Source: Oscheius sp. JU75 (taxonomy: Eukaryota; Nematoda; Chromadorea; Rhabditida; Rhabditidae). From it: a stretch of DNA of 64,000 nt. The notes beneath the pieces are model-generated. The model saw nothing but the letters and a program-made list of their open reading frames with translations, had not been told where the DNA came from and did not search any database. The stretch covers positions 6,138,001-6,202,000 of the forward strand of contig JASJZC010000007.1 of assembly GCA_037178855.1 (NCBI GenBank), read 5' to 3'. A program made the position numbers and the translations under genes. This document shows positions 48,601 to 60,600 of this stretch, piece by piece. Position 1 is the first letter of the stretch; each line of letters starts with the position of its first letter.

Positions 48601-51600
48601 ATACTTTTGACATCCAACTGTAGCTGTATCTTGTCGGAACCAAAATCATTCACAGCCACCAGGTCAATCTTGCCCTCATCTTCTTTCCTGACCTCTTCAA
48701 AGGTCAGCACGGCTGTGTACCCACTGCCGTCCTCTTCCAACAGAATTTGAACTTCCTCAGTTGGCTCGATTGCTTCACCATTCATGTAAGCAAAGACCTG
48801 AAAATGTTTTATGCTACTTTTGTTACCAAATCTTACTGTTGGCTTAGTAGGTGGAGCATTGAGATGAACAGCAATGGTCAGCGGACGTCCTTCTCTTGCC
48901 TTGAAAACCTTCTCACAGGACTCGAACACTGGTGGTCGGGCGGAGATGAGTTTTGCACCGGTTGTTTCTATATCATCGATGGAAACATCAGTGACAATGT
49001 CAACATTTTTCGATCTTCTCAAAACACGATTGCTGTTAACTTGTGCTGGCTTCTCGCCAGATTCCAGATAAGTTTCTCCAGTCTCTTGAGACTTTTCCAA
49101 GAGATCTTTAGCCGCCTCTTCTTTGACACCTTTCTGCTTTCTCCCTTTTTTGTCTTTGGGTTCACTGACATCGGATGTCGCCTTGGCTGCTTGACGTGCC
49201 TTGAGCAACTGTTCCGTCTCTTCAGAAAGGTACTTCGGCTGGTTGGCTTTGGAGACATTCTTGGTGAGAGTGGAAAGAGAATCTGTTTCTTTCTGAGATT
49301 CTGTGGCAACGGCACTTTTAGATTGCGAAGCCTCATCCTTTTGGAGATCGTGAGTTGTATCCATCTTATTTCCATCTTTCTTGGCATTCTTCTGCTCTTT
49401 AACTGTCTTCTTAGCTTTGGCGACATCAGCTGCAGCAGTCGAAGTAATATAATTTTGAGAGGCTTCTCTTGTCAGACTTGTGATGACAGACATTTCGGTC
49501 GGGGAAACAACAGCGCTGTGGACTTCATCTTCAAAGGAGACCTTTTTTCCTTCCTTCTGCAGTTTGGCGAGAGCTCTGTTCTTTTTTGTAGAACCTTCTT
49601 CCTTGAATGAACCTTCAGCGCTATCACGGGAAAATGATGTTTTCAGAATCGATGTACCTTCCGTTGAATCACATTGGGTTAGAGTTCTGGAGTGTGACCT
49701 CTCGCTGTATGCTGATGCATTGTGTTCTCCGTCGTTGCGAGCCGACTCAGCATGAGCAAATGGACCATCTCTTTTCAGCTCGTCATTTCTCCCGGCGGAG
49801 CTCAATGTTGCGGCATCTTTTGCTTCCTGACCAAACCCTCCTTCAGCGGATTCAGAGGCGTTACCTTTCACAAAACCGGCTCTTTTTCCATGTTCCGCAA
49901 ACGATGATCTATCTTTGCTTGTGCTTCTCACCATTGTAATGTGCTCAACAATTGCTTCTTTGCCAGTTTTTTTGAGCGAAGCATTCTTGTTCTTCTCTGC
50001 GTAGGAGCTGTCGGACTTTTCCTTCTCCATTTTATCTTTCAAGGAAGCTTCAGCATGTTCTTTTATATCACTTCGCTGGAAACCAGCCTTCTTCTGGGAC
50101 TCCGAATAGCTGTCTTTTCCTGTTGCAGATTTTTCTTTGCTCAGACTCGTGGAGAATGCTGAGGCATATTCATCATCACGAGACAGTCCAAAATCTCTTC
50201 CTTGTTCAGAGTATTCAACAGATGTTCCCTTCAACTTTGATTTGTCTCTTCTACTGGCTTCAACTACTTTCTGGGATTCCTTGCTTTGCAGCTTCGCGGA
50301 TTTTTGTTGTTCGGTGTAGCCGACTGATTCAGTTCTTTTCAGCTTCTCAGAAGATGAACCTTCAGTGTCTGCCCGATTTTCACTTCCAGAAATAAAGAAG
50401 TTCTTATTGTATTCAGAGAATCCGGAGAAGTCCCTCTGTTGTCCCTTCTGCCTAATGCTGGCTTCGGCTTCCGCGGAAGCATCACGAGAGTCCTTCAAAC
50501 CAAAGCTTTCGTTCTTCTCTTTGTACTGAAAGGCTTCTTGTTGCTTCTCGGCATCTCTCATCAAATCAGCAGATACTTCTTCCTTTGCTGATTCCTTTTT
50601 TTTCTTGTCGACCGTGGACTTTTCCGCATAAGATGTTTCCTTTTTTTCAGCGGCACCCTTCTCCATCTTGGTGATCTCGGCTTCTTCTCGACTTTCTTTG
50701 AATCCAAACTTTGCTCTTTGGTTTCTTTCTTCAAAAGAATTTATCTCACTTGATTTACCCTTTTTCTTCAAAGGGTACACCGCTTCACTGGTTTTATCTT
50801 GGCTTTGTATCGAAAATCCTTTGTTTATTTCAGCGAACGAATCCTTTCCTTCGGCTTTTCCACGCTGCCCAAGAGTGTGTTCGGCACTTTCCTTGGCAGA
50901 TTTGCGCTTCAGCTTCTTGGACGTGGTCTTTTCATCAAACTGAGACTTTTCTAACTCAGAATACTTGTCTTGGACTGAATATTCGGCACGTTCTTCTCTA
51001 TCGTGACCACTGCTCTCGATGTTTTTGTTCTTCTCGGTATAATCAGTCACTTCACGAATGCTCGATTTCCCCACCAAAGTTGTGTCAGCTTCATCACTGG
51101 CATCTTTCCGTTGTCTTCTCAAGTTTCTGGTCTGCTCAAAGTATTCATCTTTCTCAAGCTGTGAAGACTTTTCTCCAATGGTTATCCCACTTTCTCCACT
51201 TTCTTCTCGACCTTTCTTTTGCAAGTTTTTGTTCTTCTCAGCATACTGGCTGCTATCATGTTCAGACGACTTCTCTTTAATGGATAGCTCGACATCTCCG
51301 CTTTCTTCTCTTCCTTTCTTTTTCAAGTTCTTCGTTCTTTCCGCATATTCCGACGATTCTCTTTCGGCTTCTTTTTTATCCTCCAACATGCTCTCGGCTC
51401 CATATCGCTGGCCTTTTCTGTTCTTCCTCAGATTTTTCGTCTGCTCAGAGTACTCATCTTTTTTTTTCTCTATATCTGCCTTCTCTTTCAGCAGGCCTTC
51501 AACATCAAGTGATTCTTGCTCTCCCTTGATCTTGAACTCCTTGCTCTTCTCTGTGTACTCGGTAGCATCTTGGTCTTGAAGAGTTTTGCTGGATAGATAC

Positions 51601-54600
51601 AAGGCATCGGCAGATTCTACGTCTGAGTGGAATTCGATACCCTCGTTCTGTTCGCTGTATGAATCAGCAGACGTCTGTTCTTGCGTTTCCAAAAAGGTTT
51701 TATAAGCCTTCTTGCTTTCTGCCTTCTTCTTCAAAGCTTTGTTCAACTTCTGCGATTCTTCTTGTTTTGCCAAAGGTTCCTGAGAAGATGATTGAAGAAG
51801 AGAGCCGACGGGCTCAGTTTGCAGGAAACTTGTAGTTGCGACCACTGAACCATCTTGTTTTATCCCATCAGCTGTAGCCGCTCGCTCGGCTGCTTCCCGC
51901 ATACCTTTTTGGTCCTGAGATCCTTCGTCAACACTTTCTGCAAACAATTCGTCCGCATCGCCCTGTTCCTTGATGTTCAAGTTCTTTGTCAGCCGTTTCT
52001 TTCCAGAAGGCGTTCGCGGTCCTCCTTGTTTTTCTTCCGTTGTTTTGGCTGCTTCCGCTTCCGCAATCTCGTGTGCGCGGTCAACGGCTACTTGTTGTGC
52101 TTCTGAAGAAAGTTTTGCTTCAAAAACATTTCTATGTTTTTTTTCTGGAATTTTTCGCCAAAAGTGCTAATAGCTCATTTGGAACAAAAGTCATTCTTGA
52201 AACAGCACCTTCATCCCTCACGTGCTTACCGTTGTTAGAAGCATTTGCGGCCGATGTTTGCTCTGCTGTTGAAGAAACTGTAACATCAGGCTACATTGGT
52301 GTAAACAGGAGAACCCCGGTAATTAAGGCCAGTACCGCGAGAACCGTTTCGGATACGACCCGATTAAATAAGAAGAGGACACACATAACATGCACATGCA
52401 ACATTGAACAAATGGAGGAAAAACTTACCAAATACAGTACTTGTATTCAAAAACCAACCTGAGACGAAAGTGGCTTCCAGGGCTCCAACTTCAACAACAT
52501 CTGCAAAAAAATGGGTTTCACTATAAAATAACTCATCCATAACATGCAAAACCATCTAGAAATGAAGCCATGTTTGTGCATTGATCATATCTCCTTTTTA
52601 AAGAATTTTAGGGTCAGTCTTATCTTACAATTTTTCAGAGCAGTACAATTGGAAAGAAAGACGGTGTGTGTATGCATGCTGTAGGAACAATCAGATGAGT
52701 CTGCAGTTGTTGACAAAAACAAGTGCTGGTGCGACTTGAACTTCACAAATACACTTCATCTCGTTTACTTCTGCTTAATATTTCCTATTATGAATTGTGA
52801 ACGTAGAAAGCTCGCACAGAAACAGAATATTGAGAAAAAGGTGAAATAATAACTTAGCAGATTCATAATCTCAGCGAGCACTAAATTTGAACTGGTAATA
52901 TTCCTCATCAATGATCACTCCATATATAGATAATGTAAGAGGAAAAAAAAGTTTGGCTAATGCTTTGGGGCTCGTACCAGGTAGATGCTGTTTCGATCGA
53001 GCTACCCTGGCAGAAGCAGCGTTCTCTCCAAAATGCTCTCTTGCAAACTGACTCTACTATGACTTAACTTGTAAACAATTAATGTGCGCACAAAGTAACT
53101 GTCTCTAATTGCCTATAATGGTTTCAGACACACATACACACGCACACAGAGACTTGGGCATTAAGAATCTAGTTTTTTTTAATTGTTCTCGCGTCTCAGT
53201 CTGTCTGCGTGTCTGTCTGAAGCCAATATTGCGTGTGCACTACTTTGTGTGCACACTAATTGCTTGCAGGTCAAGTCAAAGTAGAGTCAGTTGAGGAGAG
53301 ATAGCTTTGTTAGGAGAATGTTGCTTCTGTCACGGTATCTTAATTGGAGAGGATGCGGATAGGTTGAAATAGGAGGGAAGGCTCATGACAGTTGGACAGA
53401 AGGAAATAGAAACTGAACAGATTCGGAAGGAATGGGTTTATTACTGTCATTGAGCCCCAAGGGGCGATAGAATTACTTGTTTTAAAAAACTTGAAAGCGA
53501 AAATTATTAAAACATGATTAGCAGATTCGGAATAAGTACGCAAGATTGACAATGGTCATCGACATTTGCGGCCAGTTTTTCGTATATCAGAAAAGCTCAG
53601 AAGCTGCAAACTGTTTTTCAGGCTCGTTGCGGTTTTCTTCAGTCAAAAAGTTTGCCGCGTTGACCAAAGAGAAATGAGCGCAATATTGCGTAGTCGTCTT
53701 CCAAGAAATACAATTTACTGACAATTTCTCCCGAAAAGTGTTTGCTCAATTTGAAGTGAGCGAAACAGAAGTACCCTGGACAAAACAGCTGATTTGGCAA
53801 ATCTGCTTTTATCACAGAATTCCTAGTAATTATTTCTGAGAAAAACATTAGAGTAATGTACTGGAATTTAGCAAGATTTTAGTTGAAAAATTGCAGTCGA
53901 AAATAATTTCAAAGAGGAAAATTTCGTGAGGAAACAAAATTGATATTTGGTTGGATTACTTCATTTGCTAAAGTTCCAAGACAATATACATCTATTGGAA
54001 AATAGGAGGATGAAATGAGATATGAAAATGGCGAGGTGGGTGTCTAAACGGCAGTGTCAAGCAACCAAGAGTAGTTTATAAAAAATGTCGTCTAGTTCAA
54101 GAAAGCCAGCACAAAAGGGTAACATTGAAAAAGATAACTAGGGATTAGCAAGAAATATAGTGCATAGCTATACACGCTCGGCAAACATCGGGGGCGGACG
54201 GGGTCGGCTCTATCGAAGCCGCCGCGAAGACGGGAGCAGTCCTCGAGTCGCGCTACAACAAAATCTCATCCAGTTACGCAGATAGCTTGTTAAATATGCT
54301 CGCGAAAAGGCTGCGAAATTGTTTCTGCGTGAAAACTTTCGCTCGCCACGAACACCAGCAAGCATATGCCACGAGGACCAACACTGTGTACATTGACAGT
54401 TTACAGCTCTTCAAGTGCGCGGAAAAACCTACCTTCTGGTTCGTCTAATGTCTCAACATCCACAGTCCTGCTCGGTGTTCCTTGTCCAACAGAATTAACA
54501 GCAATGATGCGAAAAGCGTAGATTTCGTTACAGAACAGATCCCTGGCCGTATAGAACAGTGTTTCACAGGAAACAGTTCCGGCAACTCTCCATCTTGGAA

Positions 54601-57600
54601 TGTCGGTAGTTTTCCGTTCAATCACATATTCCAAAATTTTGTCTCCGTTGTCCGAAGATGGTTTCTTCCATTGGAGTTCAGCTGACGTTGCTGATGTTGA
54701 GAGAATACGGAGTTCTTGTGGAGCTTCTGGGACATCAACGACAGTGACGGGAACATCCAAAACAGCGCTGCCATGCTCATTGCGAGCAGTGAAGGAGAGC
54801 ATTCCACTTTCGCTGGCCTTGAGATTCTTAACCCGAACAGATACAAAATCGTCGTAAACATTGACATCCCCACGCAGTTTGATATCCTTGTCGTTAAGCC
54901 TCAGTTCAATCTGTGGCTCTGGGAATCCTTCAAATTTGAGCTTAAAATCCAATGGTTTTCCAGCATGAATGGTGAATGCTTGCTGCTCCAGAGAGAGTTT
55001 TGGCGCAACCTTCATAATGAGAGCAGCAACTTCGGAGAAGGGACCGTTGTCTACTTGAACAGAAATTTTGCCAAGATCAGAAGTGGTCACGTTGAAAAAG
55101 GTCAACGTAGAGAGCCTTTCAATAGTTTCAATATGGATCTTACCACGATGCACCATAAGCTCCCGACCGTTCTTGAACCACTTAACAATCAAAGGAGGTC
55201 GACTGAACGTGCAGGAAAACCTGGCCGGCATGCTTGTATCAGTGACAATGAAAGTTTGCGGCTCGGAAATTATCGACATCACACTCTCGTCAGTCGAAAA
55301 AACTGTAGAGGAACGAACGGAAGCAGTTGCGTATGACGAATCTCCATTCGCTTCCAATGGTTTCTCGACCACCGATTCAACAACAGTTGCGGCTGTCTCT
55401 TCGGTTGCCGTCTTTTCTTTTTTAATTTTCTTAACTTTCTTCTTGATATCCAGCCTGTCCTCCTTCTTGTATTCAAGTTGATCCTCAACAGCCACCGATT
55501 TAGCTTCCACTTTAGCATTGTTCACGGCCTCGTTTTTCTCAGCTTCCTCCTTCTCTGCCTTGGCAACCTTGTCCTTCTCAACCTTCTCCTTCTCTGCCTT
55601 CTCCTTCTCAGCCTGAGCAACCTTCTCCTTTTCAGCCTTCTCCTTCTCAGCCTTTTCCTTCTCCTTCTCAGCCTTCTCCTTCTTCTTCTCAGCCTTCTTC
55701 TTCTCTGCCTTCTCCTTCTCAGCCTGGGCAACCTTCTCCTTTTCAGCCTTCTCCTTCTCAGCCTTCTCCTTCTCTGCCTTGGCAACCTTTTCCTTCTCAA
55801 TCTTGTCCTTCCCTGCCTTCTCCTTCTCAGCCTTCTCCTTCTCTGCCTTGGCAACCTTGTCCTTCTCAACTTTCTCCTTCTCAGCCTTCTCCTTCTCTGC
55901 CTTCTCCTTCTCAGCCTTCTCCTTCTCCTTCTCAGCCTTCTTCTTCTCTGCCTTCTCCTTCTCAGCCTGGGCAACCTTCTCCTTTTCAGCCTTCTCCTTC
56001 TCAGCCTTCTCCTTCTCTGCCTTGGCAACCTTTTCCTTCTCAATCTTGTCCTTCCCTGCCTTCTCCTTCTCAGCCTTCTCCTTCTCAGCCTTCTTCTTCT
56101 CTGCCTTCTCCTTCTCAGCCTGGGCAACCTTCTCCTTCTCAGCCTTCTCCTTCTCAGCCTTCTTCTTCTCTGCCTTCTCCTTCTCAGCCTGGGCAACCTT
56201 CTCCTTCTCAGCCTTCTCCTTCTCAGCCTTCTCCTTCTCTGCCTTCTCCTTCTCAGCCTTCTCCTTCTCAGCCTGGGCAACCTTCTCCTTTTCAGCCTTC
56301 TCCTTCTCAGCCTTCTCCTTCTCTGCCGTGGCAACCTTTTCCTTCTCAATCTTGTCCTTCCCTGCCTTCTCCTTCTCAGCCTTCTCCTTCTCTGCCTTGG
56401 CAACCTTGTCCTTCTCAACTTTCTCCTTCTCAGCCTTCTCCTTCTCAGCCTTCTCCTTCTCCTTCTCAGCCTTCTTCTTCTCTGCCTTCTCCTTCTCAGC
56501 CTGGGCAACCTTCTCCTTCTCAGCCTTCTCCTTCTCAGCCTTCTCCTTCTCCTTCTCAGCCTTCTCCTTCTCAGCCTTCTTCTTCTCTGCCTTCTCCTTC
56601 TCAGCCTGGGCAACCTTCTCCTTTTCAGCCTTCTCCTTCTCAGCCTTCTCCTTCTCTGCCTTCTCCTTCTCAGCCTTCTCCTTCTCAGCCTGGGCAACCT
56701 TCTCCTTTTCAGCCTTCTCCTTCTCAGCCTTCTCCTTCTCTGCCTTCTCCTTCTCAGCCTTCTCCTTCTCAGCCTGGGCAACCTTCTCCTTTTCAGCCTT
56801 CTCCTTCTCAGCCTTTTCCTTCTCCTTCTCAGCCTTCTCCTTCTTCTTCTCAGCCTTCTTCTTCTCTGCCTTCTCCTTCTCAGCCTGGGCAACCTTCTCC
56901 TTTTCAGCCTTCTCCTTCTCAGCCTTCTCCTTCTCAGCCTTCTTCTTCTCTGCCTTCTCCTTCTCATCCTGGGCAACCTTCTCCTTTTCAGCCTTCTCCT
57001 TCTCAGCCTTCTCCTTCTCCTTCTCAGCCTTCTTCTTCTCTGCCTTCTCCTTCTCAGCCTGGGCAACCTTCTCCTTCTCAGCCTTCTCCTTCTCAGCCTT
57101 CTTCTTCTCTGCCTTCTCCTTCTCAGCCTGGGCAACCTTCTCCTTTTCAGCCTTCTCCTTCTCAGCCTTCTCCTTCTCTGCCTTCTCCTTCTCAGCCTTC
57201 TCCTTCTCCTTCTCAGCCTTCTCGTTCTCAGCCTTATCCTTCTCAGCGTGGGCAACCTTGTCCTTCTCGGTCTCCTCTTTCTCGATCTTCTCCTTTTCGG
57301 TCTTCTCCTTATTTTCCTTTTCTATCTCTGCTTTTTCGGCCGTCTTTTTCTCATTGGACTTGTCCTTTATCATTGAGAGGCTGTCTAGTTTTCCTTTCAC
57401 TCCATCCACCACAGCAGATTCAGACGTCTTTTTCTTGACTACCTTCTTCTTCTGTTTCTTTTCATCTGTGGAAATGGCTGCAATTTCTGCGCCGTCGGAT
57501 ACTGATTTTGTCAATGCTTCGGATTCTTCTGATTGAAGTTCTGTTTCAGAAGCAGCAGTAATCGTGTGCAGATCTAGTTCATTTGCAGTTTCTGGCTCAA

Positions 57601-60600
57601 CTGTTTCTTTTTGTTCCTCACTCTGTTTCACTCTTCTTTTTTCCATTTTCTCCTTTTCGTTAACATGCTCTGTTTCTTCTAGATGCTCTTCTTCTTGATC
57701 TGTTGATGGTAGCTTGGCCAATATTGAAGTCTTCTTATCACTCAGTTTTTCAAATGAAGGCGGTACGTTGAAATAGAAATCAACTGTTTCAGCTTCATCT
57801 TCCAAAGTTTGGACATCGATAACAGCACTCGGTGTACCTTCTCCATTTTCGTCGCAGGGCACTACTCGGAAGGCATAAACCTCGTTGGGAACAAGCTCTT
57901 CTGCCTCATATTTCAATTGCGTAGTCCTCTTCATTTTCCTCCATCGTCCACTGTCGATGGTCTTTCTCTCCACGATGTAAGCGATATGTTCGTCTTCACA
58001 ATGGGAAGGTGGTACCCATCGAATTGTAGCAGTAGTAGACGAAACTTGCGTCAGTTGGATGTACCGAGGAGCAGGAAGAGTTTTTACGATTTTCAGAAAG
58101 AAAGACGTACTATCACCACCAATGTTGTTTTTGATTGTAAGTGTTATTTCACCCTCGTCTTCCTGTTGAACATTAAGTATCCTTATAGACACGAGATCGT
58201 CGTAAACTTCCATGTGATGTTTGAGAACATCGGGCTGTCCACGATGAAGAAGTACAGCTTCGGGAATTGGATATGCAGCAAATGGAATTGCCAAATCAAG
58301 ATGTTTGTCTTTCATATGGTGAATTGTTGGTGGCGGTCTGAAAAAAAAAGTTTTTTAATTTAAAAAAAAAAAGCAAAATACCTTGTCAAGAATACAGGTT
58401 GAACTTCGGCTGAAATTTTGGCTGGAGTACTGCCAATACTATCGACGACCAAGTGATAGACTCCAAGATGGAAGATGCTAAATTGTGGAAATGAGAGAGT
58501 TGTTTCCTTTCCATCAGTCTTAATTTTGATATGTTCGCTTGATACAATTGCCATCCCATTCTTGAACCACTGCACTTCACGAATGTTGTGTTCCGCAGAA
58601 CACTTGAGCGTAACGCTATCAGAAAAGCTCTTGAAGCTGGCTGCTTGTGGATGCTGTACGATTGATTGAACAAACTCTTCTAAACCATATATTCAAACAT
58701 AGATTTTACAGAGAATACCTTGTTCTGTGGCAGTGTACTCGACAGCTTCGTGATCCTCTAACGAAACCGCTTCTTCAACTTCATCCTTCATTCCGAATTT
58801 CAATTCGTCAATGTTCCTTGTCACAACAGCAGTTGATGACGGTATTTGAACTGTTGACTGAATAGACTGAAAGACAAGATGTCTGTTCATCAACTCAGTA
58901 AATGCAAACCAATTCAGCTGACATTGGAGGGAACAGTTCGATGCCGTCTTCTTCGGAAATTGATTCGAGAAGAACATCAACTTCCATTAGGCTCTCCTGT
59001 TCACTTATTTCATCCTCGTAAATGCTGAGATCAGTCTCGTCAAAATCGAAGAAACTCAGGTCAACCACAGCATCAGTGGTTGCAATTTCCTCACCGGCCT
59101 CGATATCAACTTCAACATAAAGATCATTTGAACCTAAATTCTTTTTCAGTTGTACTATCATTTAACGTACCAGAAACAGTGCGCTTACGAGAAACGTTAA
59201 CTTCCAAAAGCGGGTCCGTTTTTTTAGGCTGAGCGAAAAACTCAACCGCGTCAAATGGAGAAGTAATCTTAATTTCCACTTTGTCTTTCTTCGAGCGCTT
59301 CCTCAAAATCTTTTTCTTCTTCTTCAGTTGAGCGATGTGGGCCTCTTCAAAGGCGTCGGTCACAGCAACTGTAAAAAAAGGGAGAATAAAACAGAGAACA
59401 TAAACCAACCAGCAGCATCAGGTCTCGGAGACGTTGGAAGAGTGTTCGGCCCTTCCCAAATAATACCTACACCAATTTTTGCTGTACGAGTTTTCATGAA
59501 ACTGTGGTCTAAGGTGACTTCTTCTTTCGTCGGCTCAAGTGTCATCAAAACAGCAACCATCCTGTTCGGCCATACAATTTCTGCCATTTCCGCAGGTTTT
59601 TTCTTCTTGAGATCAAAATTGGCATAAAGCGGTTTCGGAGCACCACGAAACTTCAATTCGGGAGTAGACTCGCGCTTATTAATCTGCTGAGTATTCTGAA
59701 AACTCTCGCGTTACTAAAAAACAAAGTTTGTCTACCTCAGAACTTCCAATCTCACCCATATCTTCCATGGCCTTATGCTTCACAGCCTGCAGCTTGTCGG
59801 CCTTCTCCTTCTCGAGCTTGTCCTTTTTGGCCTTGTCCTTCTCGCTCTTGTCTTTTTCAGCCATCAGCTTGTCGGCCTTCTCCTTCTCGAGCTTGTCTTT
59901 TTCGGCCTTGTCCTTCTCGGTCATGTCCTTCTCGCTCTTGTCCTTTTCAGCCTTCAGCTTGTCGGCCTTCTCCTTCTCGATCTTGTCTTTTTCGGCCTTG
60001 TCCTTCTGGGTCTTGTCCTTTTCAGCCTTCAGCTTGTCGGCCTTCTCCTTCTCGAGCTTGTCTTTTTCGGCCTTGTCCTTTTCGGCCTTATCCTTTTCAG
60101 CCTTCAGCTTGTCGGCCTTCTCTTTCTCAAGCTTGTCCTTTTCGGCCTTATCCTTTTCAGCCTTCAGCTTGTCGGCCTTCTCTTTCTCGAGCGTGCCTTT
60201 TTCGGCCTTGTCCTTCTCGGTCTTGTCCTTATCAGCCTTCAGCTTGTCGGCCTTCTCCTTCTCGAGCTTGTCCTTTTCGGCCTTATCCTTTTCAGCCTTC
60301 AGCTTGTCGGCCTTCCCCTTCTCGAGCTTGTCTTTTTCGGCCTTGTCCTTCTGGGTCTTGTCCTTTTCAGCCTTCAGCTTGTCGGCCTTCTCTTTCTCGA
60401 GCGTGCCTTTATCGGCCTTGTCCTTCTCGGTCTTGTCCTTTTCAGCCTTCAGCTTGTCGGCCTTCTCTTTCTCGAGCGTGCCTTTATCGGCCTTGTCCTT
60501 CTCGGTCTTGTCCTTTTCAGCCTTCAGCTTGTCGGCCTTCTCTTTCTCGAGCTTGTCCTTTTCGGCCTTATCCTTTTCAGCCTTCAGCTTGTCGGTCTTC

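Noticed and set aside
52965-53015. tRNA-like look of a stretch with GGTAGATGCTG and TTCGATCGAG
   Set aside because: No acceptor stem or properly spaced A and B boxes; it is better explained as the edge of the inverted repeat.
55478-57536. Long open frames in other phases of array 2: leucine-rich and Phe/Ser/Ala-rich on the plus strand, arginine-rich on the minus strand
   Set aside because: They are shadows of a low-complexity repeat whose unit has few stop triplets in any frame. The KAEKE frame is the one joined in phase to Ig and Fn3 domains.
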